From CAZYBU01 sp964645775 (GTDB taxonomy: Bacteria > Spirochaetota > UBA4802 > UBA5550), in contig CAZYBU010000052.1 of NCBI GenBank assembly GCA_964645775.1, positions 1-18,151 of the forward strand: a DNA stretch of 18,151 nucleotides, in the 5' to 3' direction. Below the pieces are notes generated by a model. It had not been told where the DNA came from. It was given only the letters and a program-made list of their open reading frames with translations, and did no database searches. Each line of letters begins with the position of its first letter. Within the stretch, counting starts at the first letter, position 1. The translations under genes and the position numbers were made by a program. Positions 1-7,633 of the stretch are shown here, piece by piece.

Positions 1-509
1 AGATGGGTGTCTACCGCGGTTCCGACCTGAAGAACATCTCCAGGCCCGACCTTGGCTCCAACTTCGGGAAAGTGGGAGAGTTCTATTATCTCATCGCCCA
101 GGGTATCGATGAGCGAACCGTTACCAGTGAACGTGAACGAAAATCCATTGGACGGGAACGGACATTTCCTGAAGATAGAATTGAGCTTGAATACCTGAGG
201 GATGTTCTGAGGGATCTGCTTGAAGATGTCCGTAATCGCGCCATACGGTATAACCTCTGGGGCAAGACCCTTACCGTTAAGGTTCGATACGATGACTTCA
301 CGACTATTACCCGTTCCGGCAGGCTTATCACGGGGCCCGGCGACCGGGAGGGGCTTCTGGAGTCCGCGTATCTTTTGCTGGAGCAGTCCGAGGCTGGTGT
401 CCGACCTGTCCGGCTTATCGGTGGGACAATCTCATCTCTCCATGATATCAGGCAGCAGAGTGAGCCCTGGGGGCAGCTTCTCATTTCATGGGATGAAGGG
501 GTCCCCTGA
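1..509 (+). CDS. dinB: DNA polymerase IV (Y-family), C-terminal part, 5' end outside window
   Basis: This is the C-terminal 168 residues of a Y-family translesion polymerase, which copies past damaged template bases. The stretch GIDERTV, then RKSIGRERTF, is the usual entry into the little-finger domain of Pol IV. The following LTVKVRYDDFTTITRS is the little-finger strand that contacts the DNA minor groove. RPVRLIG near the end matches the family's closing motif. The last residues include QLLISW, which resembles the C-terminal beta-clamp-binding peptide of Pol IV (QLVLGL in E. coli). An ATG at 3-5 is in frame, but it lies inside the thumb/HhH region, so the palm and fingers with the catalytic acidic residues lie upstream of base 1. 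The stop is at 507-509. No SOS operator can be judged because the promoter is outside the window. Confidence 0.93.
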   Translation, partial: MGVYRGSDLKNISRPDLGSNFGKVGEFYYLIAQGIDERTVTSERERKSIGRERTFPEDRIELEYLRDVLRDLLEDVRNRAIRYNLWGKTLTVKVRYDDFTTITRSGRLITGPGDREGLLESAYLLLEQSEAGVRPVRLIGGTISSLHDIRQQSEPWGQLLISWDEGVP

Positions 510-569
510 AAAGTCGGGGTACCCGGCTAGAATCATTTTTAATTGCCATGATTAGCGAGGATAGAAGCC

Positions 570-1688
570 GTGATAGAAAAGGGAAGAGTGTACGGAATTA
601 CAGTTACCATGTCCACGGGACTGGAGAGCGTTACCCGTGGAGAACTTGAAGGGCTCGGTTACAGGAACCTTACAACAGAGAACGGAAGAATATCATTTCA
701 GGGTCAGGAGAGGGACATCGTTCTGTGCAACAGCTCTCTTCGGACGGCTGACCGTGTTTTCATTGAACTGGCATCCTTCCACGCCACCGATTTTGACCAT
801 CTCTATGAACAGGTCCGATTCATTTCCTTTGAAGATTTCATACCTGAAAACGGGGCCATCCCGGTACGGGGACGATCCGTAAAATCGAAACTCCACAGCG
901 TGCTGACCTGCCAGTCCGTGGTAAAGAAGGCGGTCCTGGATTCTCTCCGGAGAAGGTATCGACGAGAGAGGTTTCCGGAGGATGGGCCTTCTTTTCCTCT
1001 CGAGATCGTCATTGAAAAGGATAACGCCCGACTCCTCCTTGATACTACGGGAGAGGGCCTGCATAAACGGGGATACAGAAAGGAGTCGGGCCAGGCCCCT
1101 CTCAGGGAGAACCTGGCCGCCGCGCTGGTTCTCCTGAGCCGATGGGATGGAATTGCTCCCCTGGTCGATCCGATGTGCGGCTCCGGTACCATCGCTATTG
1201 AAGCGGCTCTTATCGCCTCGAAAACAGCGCCCGGCGTGAACAGGGCATGCCTGATGGAGAGATGGCCCGTGTCCGATCCCGACATCTGGACAGAGGCCCG
1301 ATCAGAAGTCAGGAGCCTGACCCGTGAACCAGAATCGAGAATCATCGCTTCTGATGAGTCATCCGATAGCCTGGAGATGGCCAAAAGAAACGCGGACCGG
1401 GCCGGGTGCGCGGGACTCATGCAATTCATAAGGGCAAAGGCGACACCGGAGATTTTACCGAAGGAGAAGGGGAAGATCATAACGAACCCTCCCTACGGGG
1501 AACGAATGAAAACTGAAAGCAGAATCTCCCTGGAGGCCCTGAGATCGATAAAGGAAGTACGGCCGGATTGGTCGCTCTATTTCATAACACCGGATCAAAA
1601 GGCCGAAAAGGTAATGGGAGTTGAAGCAAATAAAAAAAGGAAACTTTACAACGGAGGAATTATGACCTACCTCTACAGTTACTTTTAA
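570..1688 (+). CDS. THUMP-domain class I SAM-dependent RNA methyltransferase (RlmL/YpsC family)
   Basis: Predicted guanosine N2-methyltransferase acting on 23S rRNA in the cytoplasm, of the type represented by E. coli RlmL (N-terminal half) and B. subtilis YpsC. The length of 372 residues fits YpsC and is half of the fused E. coli RlmL. Residues 1-60 are the N-terminal ferredoxin-like part (TGLESVTRGELEGLG) and about 65-160 is the THUMP domain. The methyltransferase follows, with the SAM-binding motif DPMCGSGTI at 200-208 and the catalytic NPPYGERM at 306-313. KRKLYNGG near the end is also typical. The start is GTG at 570, preceded by GAGG at 557-560 with a 9-base spacer. It lies 60 bases after dinB on the same strand and may be co-transcribed. 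It ends 6 bases from the convergent GHKL gene. The exact modified nucleotide cannot be read from sequence. Confidence 0.92.
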   Translation: MIEKGRVYGITVTMSTGLESVTRGELEGLGYRNLTTENGRISFQGQERDIVLCNSSLRTADRVFIELASFHATDFDHLYEQVRFISFEDFIPENGAIPVRGRSVKSKLHSVLTCQSVVKKAVLDSLRRRYRRERFPEDGPSFPLEIVIEKDNARLLLDTTGEGLHKRGYRKESGQAPLRENLAAALVLLSRWDGIAPLVDPMCGSGTIAIEAALIASKTAPGVNRACLMERWPVSDPDIWTEARSEVRSLTREPESRIIASDESSDSLEMAKRNADRAGCAGLMQFIRAKATPEILPKEKGKIITNPPYGERMKTESRISLEALRSIKEVRPDWSLYFITPDQKAEKVMGVEANKKRKLYNGGIMTYLYSYF

Positions 1689-1694
1689 ACAATA

Positions 1695-2369
1695 TCAGAA
1701 GACGCCCGCTGCCGTTTTCAAAGGTACGCTGAATGAGGCATAGGTCACGCCATCCTCGGAAGAAATAGTGAACTTGTTCTCCTGTACACCCAGGTTCCGG
1801 AGCATGATGGCTATAAGCACAAGGCCGATTCCGGCCCCTTCCCGGTTGGGATCATCTTCCACCTCCAGAAAATATTCACTGATGTCGTTACATCTTCGCG
1901 CGTCTTCCAGTTTCCTGGACACGGTCTCCTTTTCAAGTTCTGTCATCTCAATGGGATTTTCCACGGATATGAAAAGCTCGTTCTCTTCGGTAATGGAAAA
2001 GATTATCTCAGCGCTCAGTTTTTTTGATCGCGCTATCCGGGCCAGGTGACCGGCATTCTCCCTGCTTATCTCCAGTCTGAAAAGTTTAAGAGCCGTTTCG
2101 TAATCGAGGTTCTTTCCCGGGTTCTTGTCGAAACTGTAGTCTTCGAAATAAAGATTCTTGAAATTGGCCTTTGTGGCATTGATGAGAAGTTCTTTCAGAC
2201 AGGTGTATATTCCCGATACAAGGTCCTCCCTGTTAAATGATGAGAGCAGAAGACGGAGTATTTCCTGTACCCGTTTTTCGATGGTATCACTCACCGAATA
2301 GGCCTGGATACGTATACGTTTGCTTCTGTTTATGGCCAACTGTATGGTTTTGTCAAGTTCGTCCATCAT
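1695..2369 (-). CDS. Small GHKL-fold ATPase / histidine-kinase-like protein without HisKA domain
   Basis: A soluble protein of 224 residues from the ATG at 2369, with a GHKL (Bergerat) ATP-binding fold. An N-box is visible as KELLINATKAN (residues 59-69; E60, N64). A glycine-rich lid is visible as EGAGIGLVL (177-185). Between them, where kinases have DxGxG, the sequence reads VENPIE (136-141), so the G1 box is degenerate. There is no HisKA dimerisation domain, phospho-acceptor histidine, sensor domain or membrane segment. It could be an anti-sigma-type serine kinase, a cytoplasmic regulator or a non-catalytic nucleotide binder; the sequence does not decide. It lies 57 bases after the dehydratase alpha-like gene on the same strand. 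The frame stays open to a TTG at 2405, but that TTG coincides with the -35 hexamer of a candidate promoter, so I prefer the ATG at 2369 (or 2366). Confidence 0.7.
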   Translation of the reverse strand: MMDELDKTIQLAINRSKRIRIQAYSVSDTIEKRVQEILRLLLSSFNREDLVSGIYTCLKELLINATKANFKNLYFEDYSFDKNPGKNLDYETALKLFRLEISRENAGHLARIARSKKLSAEIIFSITEENELFISVENPIEMTELEKETVSRKLEDARRCNDISEYFLEVEDDPNREGAGIGLVLIAIMLRNLGVQENKFTISSEDGVTYASFSVPLKTAAGVF

Positions 2370-2376
2370 GTGAACA

Positions 2377-2405
2377 TATATAGCTTCCAAATAAGAGCTG
2401 GTCAA
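2377..2405 (-). promoter_or_regulatory. Candidate sigma-70 promoter for the GHKL gene
   Basis: On the minus strand TTGACC (2405-2400) and TATATA (2382-2377) are separated by 17 bases. Transcription would begin at about 2370, practically on the ATG at 2369, giving a leaderless or near-leaderless message. The only Shine-Dalgarno-like string (GGAAG, 2388-2384) is 14 bases from the ATG. The gene may therefore be made independently of the dehydratase operon. Confidence 0.35.
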
Positions 2406-2426
2406 TATTTTTTTTCTGATGAAAAA

Positions 2427-3656
2427 TTATGATCGGGCAGCAACCATCTCCATAAACGTATCGATGGAGTCCCGGGCGGCTGATTCATTAAAGAAACGTT
2501 CATCCACCATATCCGCCTCAAGGATAAGGGAAGGTATGCCCATCTCTTCCTCCAGTGCACGCCGAATATCGTACTGCCCCAGGGAGTAGGGCTTGCAGCT
2601 GCGGTTTGAATGCAGAACAACACCATCCACCTGGTACTTGTCCGCCATCCCCTTGACGGACTCAATCATCTGGTCAACGCCAATATTGAGATAGATACGT
2701 GTATAGAGTTCCGCGTAACTCTCCATGAGCCGGGATGTATCCACATAACGGATGTTTTCACACCAGGCTGTTGTATAGGTATCAGCCACCAGGCAGGCGT
2801 CCATTGATGCGAACGTATCGGAGAGCCATCGGGTACGGTACCAGACCGGCAGGTTGTCCCAGAGCAACCTGTATTTCTCGTTAGGTACGGCGCAGACGCC
2901 GTCCCTTAATCGTTCATTCATCTCGTCCAGGAGTTCGTCGTAATAGTCGACAGCTGTTTGAGTACCTCTCAGGGTAACGATGAGGGCGAGGTGGAAGAAT
3001 GCGTCGAAGGCGCTCATGGGGGCGGGACGGTTCATCGATGTATCCAGGACTGACTGCCATCTCTTCTGACCCTCCAGGGAAAGATGTACTACCTCATAGA
3101 AGGAGTCCATGTCGAAAGACTTTCCTCCCACCTTTTCCAGAAGGGGAAAAAGCTCCTGTAACTGGGCCATTACATAGGTTCGATTTTCTTTATGGTACTC
3201 CTGGTGGACGATGGGTGTGTCCAGAATAAAGAGAGGGACCTGGTAATAGCGTGCCTGAACCTCATACCATTTAAGGACGGTATTGCAGATATTCGTGCAG
3301 CAGATAAGAATGTCCGGTTCAGGAAGTCCACCGACGGGACCTCCTCCTTCACGGCTGCAGCCGATATCTGACCTTGCGTATGAGCATATATCGGTTGAAA
3401 AGCCTTCATCCTCCGCCACCTGGCAAAAGTGATTCCCCTGTTTCGAGGCCCCTATCATGGCGCTGTGATTTTCCGGATAGACAGGCACCATGTCCATGGT
3501 AATGACAGGCTCGACCGGAGCCCCGCTCGTGAGCCAGGCTACCTTCTTTCCGTTCTGTTTCGCTGTTTTGGCATCGATATAGTAGGCCGTCATGATCTCC
3601 TTCATCCGCTTGACGGAGCGTATCTTCTCAAATCTGAATTCTCCTGAGCCGCTCAT
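2427..3656 (-). CDS. 2-hydroxyacyl-CoA dehydratase family protein, alpha/BcrB-like subunit
   Basis: One of two related [4Fe-4S] subunits of the 2-hydroxyacyl-CoA dehydratase / class I benzoyl-CoA reductase family. These enzymes use ketyl-radical chemistry to dehydrate 2-hydroxyacyl-CoA or to reduce aromatic acyl-CoA. The 409-residue length is normal. The opening region PVEPVITMDMVPVYPENHSA (48-67) and DICSYARSDIG (89-99) are family signatures. Candidate cluster ligands are C91, C124 (in CCTNIC, 119-124) and C354 (in SNRSCKPYSLGQ, 350-361). The NRSCKPYS form is closer to benzoyl-CoA reductase subunit B than to classical HgdA. The ATG at 3656 is preceded by GGAG within the last codons of the upstream gene, and only 2 bases separate the genes, implying translational coupling. 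The substrate is unknown, and no activator ATPase is encoded nearby. Confidence 0.88.
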   Translation of the reverse strand: MSGSGEFRFEKIRSVKRMKEIMTAYYIDAKTAKQNGKKVAWLTSGAPVEPVITMDMVPVYPENHSAMIGASKQGNHFCQVAEDEGFSTDICSYARSDIGCSREGGGPVGGLPEPDILICCTNICNTVLKWYEVQARYYQVPLFILDTPIVHQEYHKENRTYVMAQLQELFPLLEKVGGKSFDMDSFYEVVHLSLEGQKRWQSVLDTSMNRPAPMSAFDAFFHLALIVTLRGTQTAVDYYDELLDEMNERLRDGVCAVPNEKYRLLWDNLPVWYRTRWLSDTFASMDACLVADTYTTAWCENIRYVDTSRLMESYAELYTRIYLNIGVDQMIESVKGMADKYQVDGVVLHSNRSCKPYSLGQYDIRRALEEEMGIPSLILEADMVDERFFNESAARDSIDTFMEMVAARS

Positions 3657-3658
3657 GG

Positions 3659-4774
3659 TTACATCTCCAGCATCTGTATAAGGGTTTCTATCCGGGTGCG
3701 CACCTGCCCCTCGTTACTGAGGGGTTGTTCCACTTCAAGGTTAAGTGAAGGTATCTCTATACTGTCGAGCGCCTCGCGGCTATAGGGATAATCAAAGGCA
3801 TAAGGTTCACAGTATTTCATCTGGACAAAGATGACACCTTCCGCGCCTGATTCCCTGGCCATGCGGGCAACGTCATCGTACCGCGCAATACCGGGATAAT
3901 GTTTGGAGGCACAGAGCCTGTGGGACCTGTAATAGAGCGAAAGGGCTTCCCAGGGGGCATCCGATTCCGGAATCAGGGTCTGCCAGGGTCGGTACCCGCT
4001 GCAGGTGTCATCCAGCACAACTCGTGCTCCGGCCTCCTCGATGATATGATAGATTTCAGGTATGTCACAGACACTCCCTGTCAGCATGATACCGGGCCGG
4101 TCATCCTCAGCCGCGTCACTCTCTTTCATGGCATGGTTAATGGATAGGGTCAGTTCCAGCGCTTCTCTCCGGTCCAGGATCATGCAGAGCTTGAACAGGT
4201 CCTCAATTTTCATGTCCGGGACTTCGATCCCCTCAAGGGATTTCTCCCGGATAGAATGGAGCTCTTTTCGTATTCTATTTGTAAGCAGGATGGCTTCATG
4301 GAGAGTCTCTTTCGTTACCTTCTCACCCGTGAAAGATGAAATTTCATCGGCGAAACGTTTCAGAATATCGATGAGATAGGTTCCGGATGCCTCACTGTCG
4401 AGACGGGAAGGGAAGACAACGTCGCTGAAAAAGGGGATCTCAATATTGCATCGCCACAGATCCGAGAGCCTCTGGTAAGAGTCACAGGCATGGGGAACTA
4501 CCAGCCCGTCCAGACAGTCCGTCCGTTTCGAGAGCCCCAATGTCATGGCTGAACGTACAACGGAACAGACATACCCCTGCATGTATCGGTCAGAAGAGGA
4601 GGTGTTCTTCTCCGCGGGAAAGAGTCGCAGAGGATGGGCTCCTGCCGCGAGTATCACCTCCTCGGGAAAATAGCTGCAAAAGGAGCCGATGACCCTGGTT
4701 CCACCTTCCCGGATTTTTGAACAGTACTCAAGGGGATCGGCCAGTATAGATCTGTATTCAAGTTCAGTAATCAT
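3659..4774 (-). CDS. 2-hydroxyacyl-CoA dehydratase family protein, beta/BcrC-like subunit
   Basis: Partner subunit of the 2-hydroxyacyl-CoA dehydratase / benzoyl-CoA reductase family, 371 residues from the ATG at 4774. Family signatures in order are GSFCSYFPEEVILAAG (30-45), YMQGYVCSVVRSA (64-76), VVPHACDSYQRLSDLW (92-107), VVLDDTCSGYR (252-262) and MKYCEPYAFDYP (319-330). Candidate iron-sulfur ligands are C70, C97 and C322. This pattern matches BcrC/HgdB. The frame is open up to an ATG at 4819, but the predicted transcription start is about 4803, downstream of that codon, so 4774 is preferred; no strong Shine-Dalgarno is seen before it. It is first in the minus-strand operon and divergent from the IclR gene, which is the likely regulator. 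Either a 2-hydroxyacyl-CoA dehydratase or a reductase with an aromatic substrate is possible. Confidence 0.88.
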   Translation of the reverse strand: MITELEYRSILADPLEYCSKIREGGTRVIGSFCSYFPEEVILAAGAHPLRLFPAEKNTSSSDRYMQGYVCSVVRSAMTLGLSKRTDCLDGLVVPHACDSYQRLSDLWRCNIEIPFFSDVVFPSRLDSEASGTYLIDILKRFADEISSFTGEKVTKETLHEAILLTNRIRKELHSIREKSLEGIEVPDMKIEDLFKLCMILDRREALELTLSINHAMKESDAAEDDRPGIMLTGSVCDIPEIYHIIEEAGARVVLDDTCSGYRPWQTLIPESDAPWEALSLYYRSHRLCASKHYPGIARYDDVARMARESGAEGVIFVQMKYCEPYAFDYPYSREALDSIEIPSLNLEVEQPLSNEGQVRTRIETLIQMLEM

Positions 4775-4776
4775 GG

Positions 4777-4804
4777 TTGACACCGTACGATATTGTCGTA
4801 TAAT
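4777..4804 (+). promoter_or_regulatory. Consensus sigma-70 promoter for the iclR-type gene
   Basis: TTGACA (4777-4782), a 16-base spacer and TATAAT (4799-4804): both hexamers are perfect consensus. Transcription would start near 4811 and read the regulator gene at 4832. The -35 lies just upstream of the divergent dehydratase start codon (4774). Confidence 0.7.
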
Positions 4805-4821
4805 TGTTGATAATATCATAC
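4785..4821. repeat. 37-bp imperfect inverted repeat, candidate IclR operator
   Basis: Two 13-base arms, GTACGATATTGTC (4785-4797) and GATAATATCATAC (4809-4821), match as inverted copies at 11 of 13 positions around an 11-base centre. The repeat covers both opposed -10 boxes, so a dimeric or tetrameric regulator bound here could block both promoters. A looser direct repeat, ATTGTCGTATA / ATTGTTGATA, is present at 11-base spacing (4792 and 4803). Assignment to the adjacent IclR protein is inference from position. Confidence 0.5.
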
Positions 4822-4838
4822 AAGCATCTAAATGTCAA
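4810..4838 (-). promoter_or_regulatory. Near-consensus sigma-70 promoter for the dehydratase operon
   Basis: On the minus strand TTGACA (4838-4833), 17 bases, then TATTAT (4815-4810). Transcription would start near 4803, giving a leader of about 29 bases before the ATG at 4774. The -35 hexamer overlaps the regulator's start codon at 4832-4834. This promoter and the plus-strand one share most of their footprint. Confidence 0.65.
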
Positions 4839-5638
4839 GAATAATGAAACCAGATTCCACAGCCAGCCGACAGATTCAGTCCCTGCGTCGAGCAGCGGAG
4901 ATACTGGACCTTTTTACAAACGGTTCTCGCTGCCTCGGCATCTCTGAGATCGCGAGATACCTGAAGATCAACAAGACAACCGTCCAGGGCCTTGTGTCGA
5001 CCCTGGCTTCCCTTCAATATTTGGAACAGGACCCGGACACGAAAAAGTACAGGCTTGGCAGGGTCCTTTTCCAACTCGGCATGACCTACGCAACCGGGAT
5101 GGACCTTGTGACCCAGGCGCGGGTCTGGATGGAGCGTCTCTATTACCGTTTTCGTATACCGGTTAATGTCGGCATGCTCGTGGGCGGACAGGTGATCATT
5201 GTTCTTAGGGTGGATGAGGAGAATCAATTTATGTCATTTCCCAGGGTCGGGTCTGTTATTCCCGCCCATTCGACGGGTATCGGGAAAATACTCCTGGCTC
5301 ACCTTGAGCAAAATGAAAGATCGTCACTGCTGAATAGACTGGATCTACCATCTCTTACGGTCAACACGACCGTATCAAAAGAGGATCTGATGCAAGAACT
5401 GGATTCCATACTGAATGATGGCATAGCCTGGGACCGGGAAGAGAATATTTCCGGACTTGCCGGGATGGGAGCACCTCTCTTTGATCATACCGGTACGGTT
5501 ATTGCCGCCTTTGCCGTAACCGGTCGTGCAGAAGATATATACTCCAGGGCGGATGAACTTACAGCCGAGATACTGAATACGTCCAGGAACCTCTCCCGTC
5601 AGCTCGGTTTTGATAATGATTCTGTCATGGAGAGCTGA
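4832..5638 (+). CDS. IclR-family transcriptional regulator
   Basis: A 268-residue one-component regulator with the two-domain IclR layout. A winged helix-turn-helix occupies about 15-77 (SLRRAAEILDLF, then ISEIARYLKINKTTVQGLVSTL and a wing ending YRLGRVLFQLG). An effector-binding GAF-like domain occupies about 90-260, with the conserved AHSTGIGKILLAHL (145-158) and GIAWDREENISGLAGMGAPLFD (197-218). The usual Cys/Ala in that last motif is replaced by GMG, so the ligand pocket may differ. It is divergent from the dehydratase pair, the classical position for an IclR protein controlling a catabolic or CoA-ester operon. The ATG at 4832 lies 21 bases after the predicted start site; the ATG at 4844 is an alternative. 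Neither has a clear Shine-Dalgarno. Confidence 0.93.
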   Translation: MSRIMKPDSTASRQIQSLRRAAEILDLFTNGSRCLGISEIARYLKINKTTVQGLVSTLASLQYLEQDPDTKKYRLGRVLFQLGMTYATGMDLVTQARVWMERLYYRFRIPVNVGMLVGGQVIIVLRVDEENQFMSFPRVGSVIPAHSTGIGKILLAHLEQNERSSLLNRLDLPSLTVNTTVSKEDLMQELDSILNDGIAWDREENISGLAGMGAPLFDHTGTVIAAFAVTGRAEDIYSRADELTAEILNTSRNLSRQLGFDNDSVMES

Positions 5639-5655
5639 TGAAAGAGTGTTTTTTC

Positions 5656-5684
5656 TTGACTCTACCTATATTTACTGGAATAAC
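5656..5684 (+). promoter_or_regulatory. Possible promoter for the unknown 633-residue protein
   Basis: TTGACT (5656-5661), 17 bases, AATAAC (5679-5684; 4 of 6 to consensus). It lies in the 93-base gap after iclR. No hairpin with a T-run that would end iclR transcription is evident, so read-through is also possible. Confidence 0.3.
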
Positions 5685-5731
5685 AATGTCTGTTTACTAT
5701 TCCCTTCTGCCATGTGAGCCAGGAAAAGAAT

Positions 5732-7633
5732 ATGCCGGATACAGATAATCTTAATCTCTTAGAACAACAGGCCCGTTACCTGCTGGCCCACCGTAAGATA
5801 CCGGATGAGAAGAAAGAGATCCTTGAACGTATAATGAAAGACTCCTCCATTGAGGAGACGGAGCGTTACAGGGCCATCATTGACCTCCTGCAGAATGAAG
5901 GGAAAGCGGAAAAGGATAAGGGCTCCAACAGAAAAAGAAAGATCAAGAAGGCCATCGACCGAAGCGCCCTTGGACCAACGGAAGAGTCGTACTACGTGGA
6001 GGATATTCTGCGGAAATACAGGAACACCCGCTTCTTTCGCAAACGGTATTTCGCCCGGAGAAATAACCGTATAGGCATCGGATGTCGAAAAAGAGGCATC
6101 CCTTCAAAAAGACTTCTCTCCTGTTTCGAGGATATCTCCACCATGCAGGAGACCATCATTACACCCCTGCCGGAAATATTCATGACTCTTTTGAACGATC
6201 AGGATATCGAAGACCCCACGGTCTTTAACTACCTGAGGATTCTTCGAAAATGGATGCTGACGGTCCCTTTTTCCGGAACATCTCCCGAGACTATCCGCTG
6301 GATGGAGCGGCACCACTTTGAACGGGAACTGAAAGATTATGTACAGTATTTCTTTTCCTTTTTTAAACTGGACCAGGAGGAGAAGGAGCGTATTATTCAG
6401 GTCAGTGAAGAGACGCTCCGGCAACTGAAGGAGTACGGGAAACTTGAAATAACTCCTGACCTTCCGGATGCCGAAAGGAGGTACCGGGAAAAAGAGAACC
6501 TGAACCGTGAGAAAGCGATCTTCAATTATATTCAGCACCTCCGCTCCTTTCTGCCGGCGACCCTCTCTGATGATACCCTCATCAACAGCATGCTTCTTAA
6601 GCGATATGGCATCGAGTCCCTTTCAGAGCTTCTCTTCATGGTCCTGGAGGTACTCGTTTACCAGAGAAGTTTCGACCAGCGGGAGATCTATGTCTATTTC
6701 GATATTGAGCCTCCCCGGGTAAGCAGTACACTCTGGGATTACAGCGAAGACCTGCTTCGAAAGGTTGGCAAGGACCCCGGGGCCAGGTCCAGGAAGCGGA
6801 AAGAGGCCCTGGAGGAGGCCCTTCATGAAACGGAGAACATGCACCGGATGCTGGAGGTCACGGCGGGGGGGAAGAACATCCTGCACAGCGCCATTAATCG
6901 CCAGTGGAAGTATGTGGACCATAAACGGTACGACGCTGAGGAAGTCTACAGGGATAACTATTTCAGCTATCTGGACGGCCTCATTAACTATTTCAAGAAC
7001 ACCTACCTCCATATCCTGGACGGGACAGATCTCTGGTTCAAGGATTCCGATGGAAACAATATCGAAGGGAAGATATTTGAAGAGTCATTCCTGAGGGAGG
7101 AGCAGAACCGTCTCAATGAAATACTGGAGGAGATGCATTTCTTCAAAAGTAATAATCCGACCCTCGCTATCAGCCGGGCAGAGGTGCAGAAAATCATGAA
7201 GGGAGTCATAAAGAGTATGGTGCATGTTGAACGTTTCGTGATCATGCTGGGAGGCTTTTTTTACTCTCTGGCCCTTCTGCTCCAGCAGGTCTATGATATG
7301 CACCGCCGATGGATACAAAATGATTCACGGAGAAGCGACCTTTCCCGGGAGCCGATGGGCATAGAGGAGCGCGAGAGGCTCGATGATCTGGCACGTCCCA
7401 TTCCCTTTCATGACTGCGCTCTCACGGGGTTTGAAAAGAACGATCCCCTCATGCGGAACCTGCAGGGAAGGCAGGTTATGGATCCGAAAATGGATGAAGG
7501 TCTCTTTGTGAGGATTCTTGCTTTCTGTTACCAGACAGCCAAAGAGTGTATGAACCCGGAGATAGAACGTGATCTTGAAAAACGGAAGGAGCTGGAGTTT
7601 AAACTGAAAGACTTTTCAAAAGATCACTCGTAA
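5732..7633 (+). CDS. Hypothetical protein, 633 residues, highly charged and mostly helical
   Basis: I do not recognise this protein. It is rich in Glu, Lys, Arg and Leu and reads as long alpha helices, with a strongly basic patch near residues 65-80 (about 5930-5970) and a second Arg/Lys cluster at about 90-120. The only long hydrophobic run is near residues 497-520 (FVIMLGGFFYSLALLLQQV); it could be a membrane segment or a buried helix. There is no signal peptide and no catalytic motif I can name. The start chosen is the ATG at 5732, with AGGA at 5721-5724 and a 7-base spacer. The frame also contains a GTG at 5714 with no ribosome site. The 3' end overlaps the convergent ParA gene by 10 bases. 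A structural or scaffold role, possibly linked to ParA, is only a positional guess. Confidence 0.8.
   Translation: MPDTDNLNLLEQQARYLLAHRKIPDEKKEILERIMKDSSIEETERYRAIIDLLQNEGKAEKDKGSNRKRKIKKAIDRSALGPTEESYYVEDILRKYRNTRFFRKRYFARRNNRIGIGCRKRGIPSKRLLSCFEDISTMQETIITPLPEIFMTLLNDQDIEDPTVFNYLRILRKWMLTVPFSGTSPETIRWMERHHFERELKDYVQYFFSFFKLDQEEKERIIQVSEETLRQLKEYGKLEITPDLPDAERRYREKENLNREKAIFNYIQHLRSFLPATLSDDTLINSMLLKRYGIESLSELLFMVLEVLVYQRSFDQREIYVYFDIEPPRVSSTLWDYSEDLLRKVGKDPGARSRKRKEALEEALHETENMHRMLEVTAGGKNILHSAINRQWKYVDHKRYDAEEVYRDNYFSYLDGLINYFKNTYLHILDGTDLWFKDSDGNNIEGKIFEESFLREEQNRLNEILEEMHFFKSNNPTLAISRAEVQKIMKGVIKSMVHVERFVIMLGGFFYSLALLLQQVYDMHRRWIQNDSRRSDLSREPMGIEERERLDDLARPIPFHDCALTGFEKNDPLMRNLQGRQVMDPKMDEGLFVRILAFCYQTAKECMNPEIERDLEKRKELEFKLKDFSKDHS

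Noticed and set aside
498..540. Possible terminator after dinB
   Set aside because: CCCC/GGGG and GGG/CCC can pair with an internal loop, but the run of five T is about 12 bases beyond the stem; not a convincing intrinsic terminator.
803..1480. Long minus-strand open frame (225 residues) opposite the RNA methyltransferase
   Set aside because: Rich in Arg, Ser and Pro with no recognisable motif, and fully opposite a gene with clear THUMP and SAM motifs; a shadow frame.
1695..2369. GHKL protein as the missing dehydratase activator
   Set aside because: Known activators have the ASKHA (sugar kinase/Hsp70) fold with an iron-sulfur cluster; this protein has a GHKL fold and lacks paired cluster cysteines.
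2370..2405. TTG start at 2405 for the GHKL protein
   Set aside because: No ribosome site, and the TTG is the first part of a TTGACC -35 hexamer; the ATG at 2369 is simpler.
5714..5731. GTG start at 5714 for the unknown protein
   Set aside because: No ribosome site before it, whereas AGGA is correctly spaced for the ATG at 5732.
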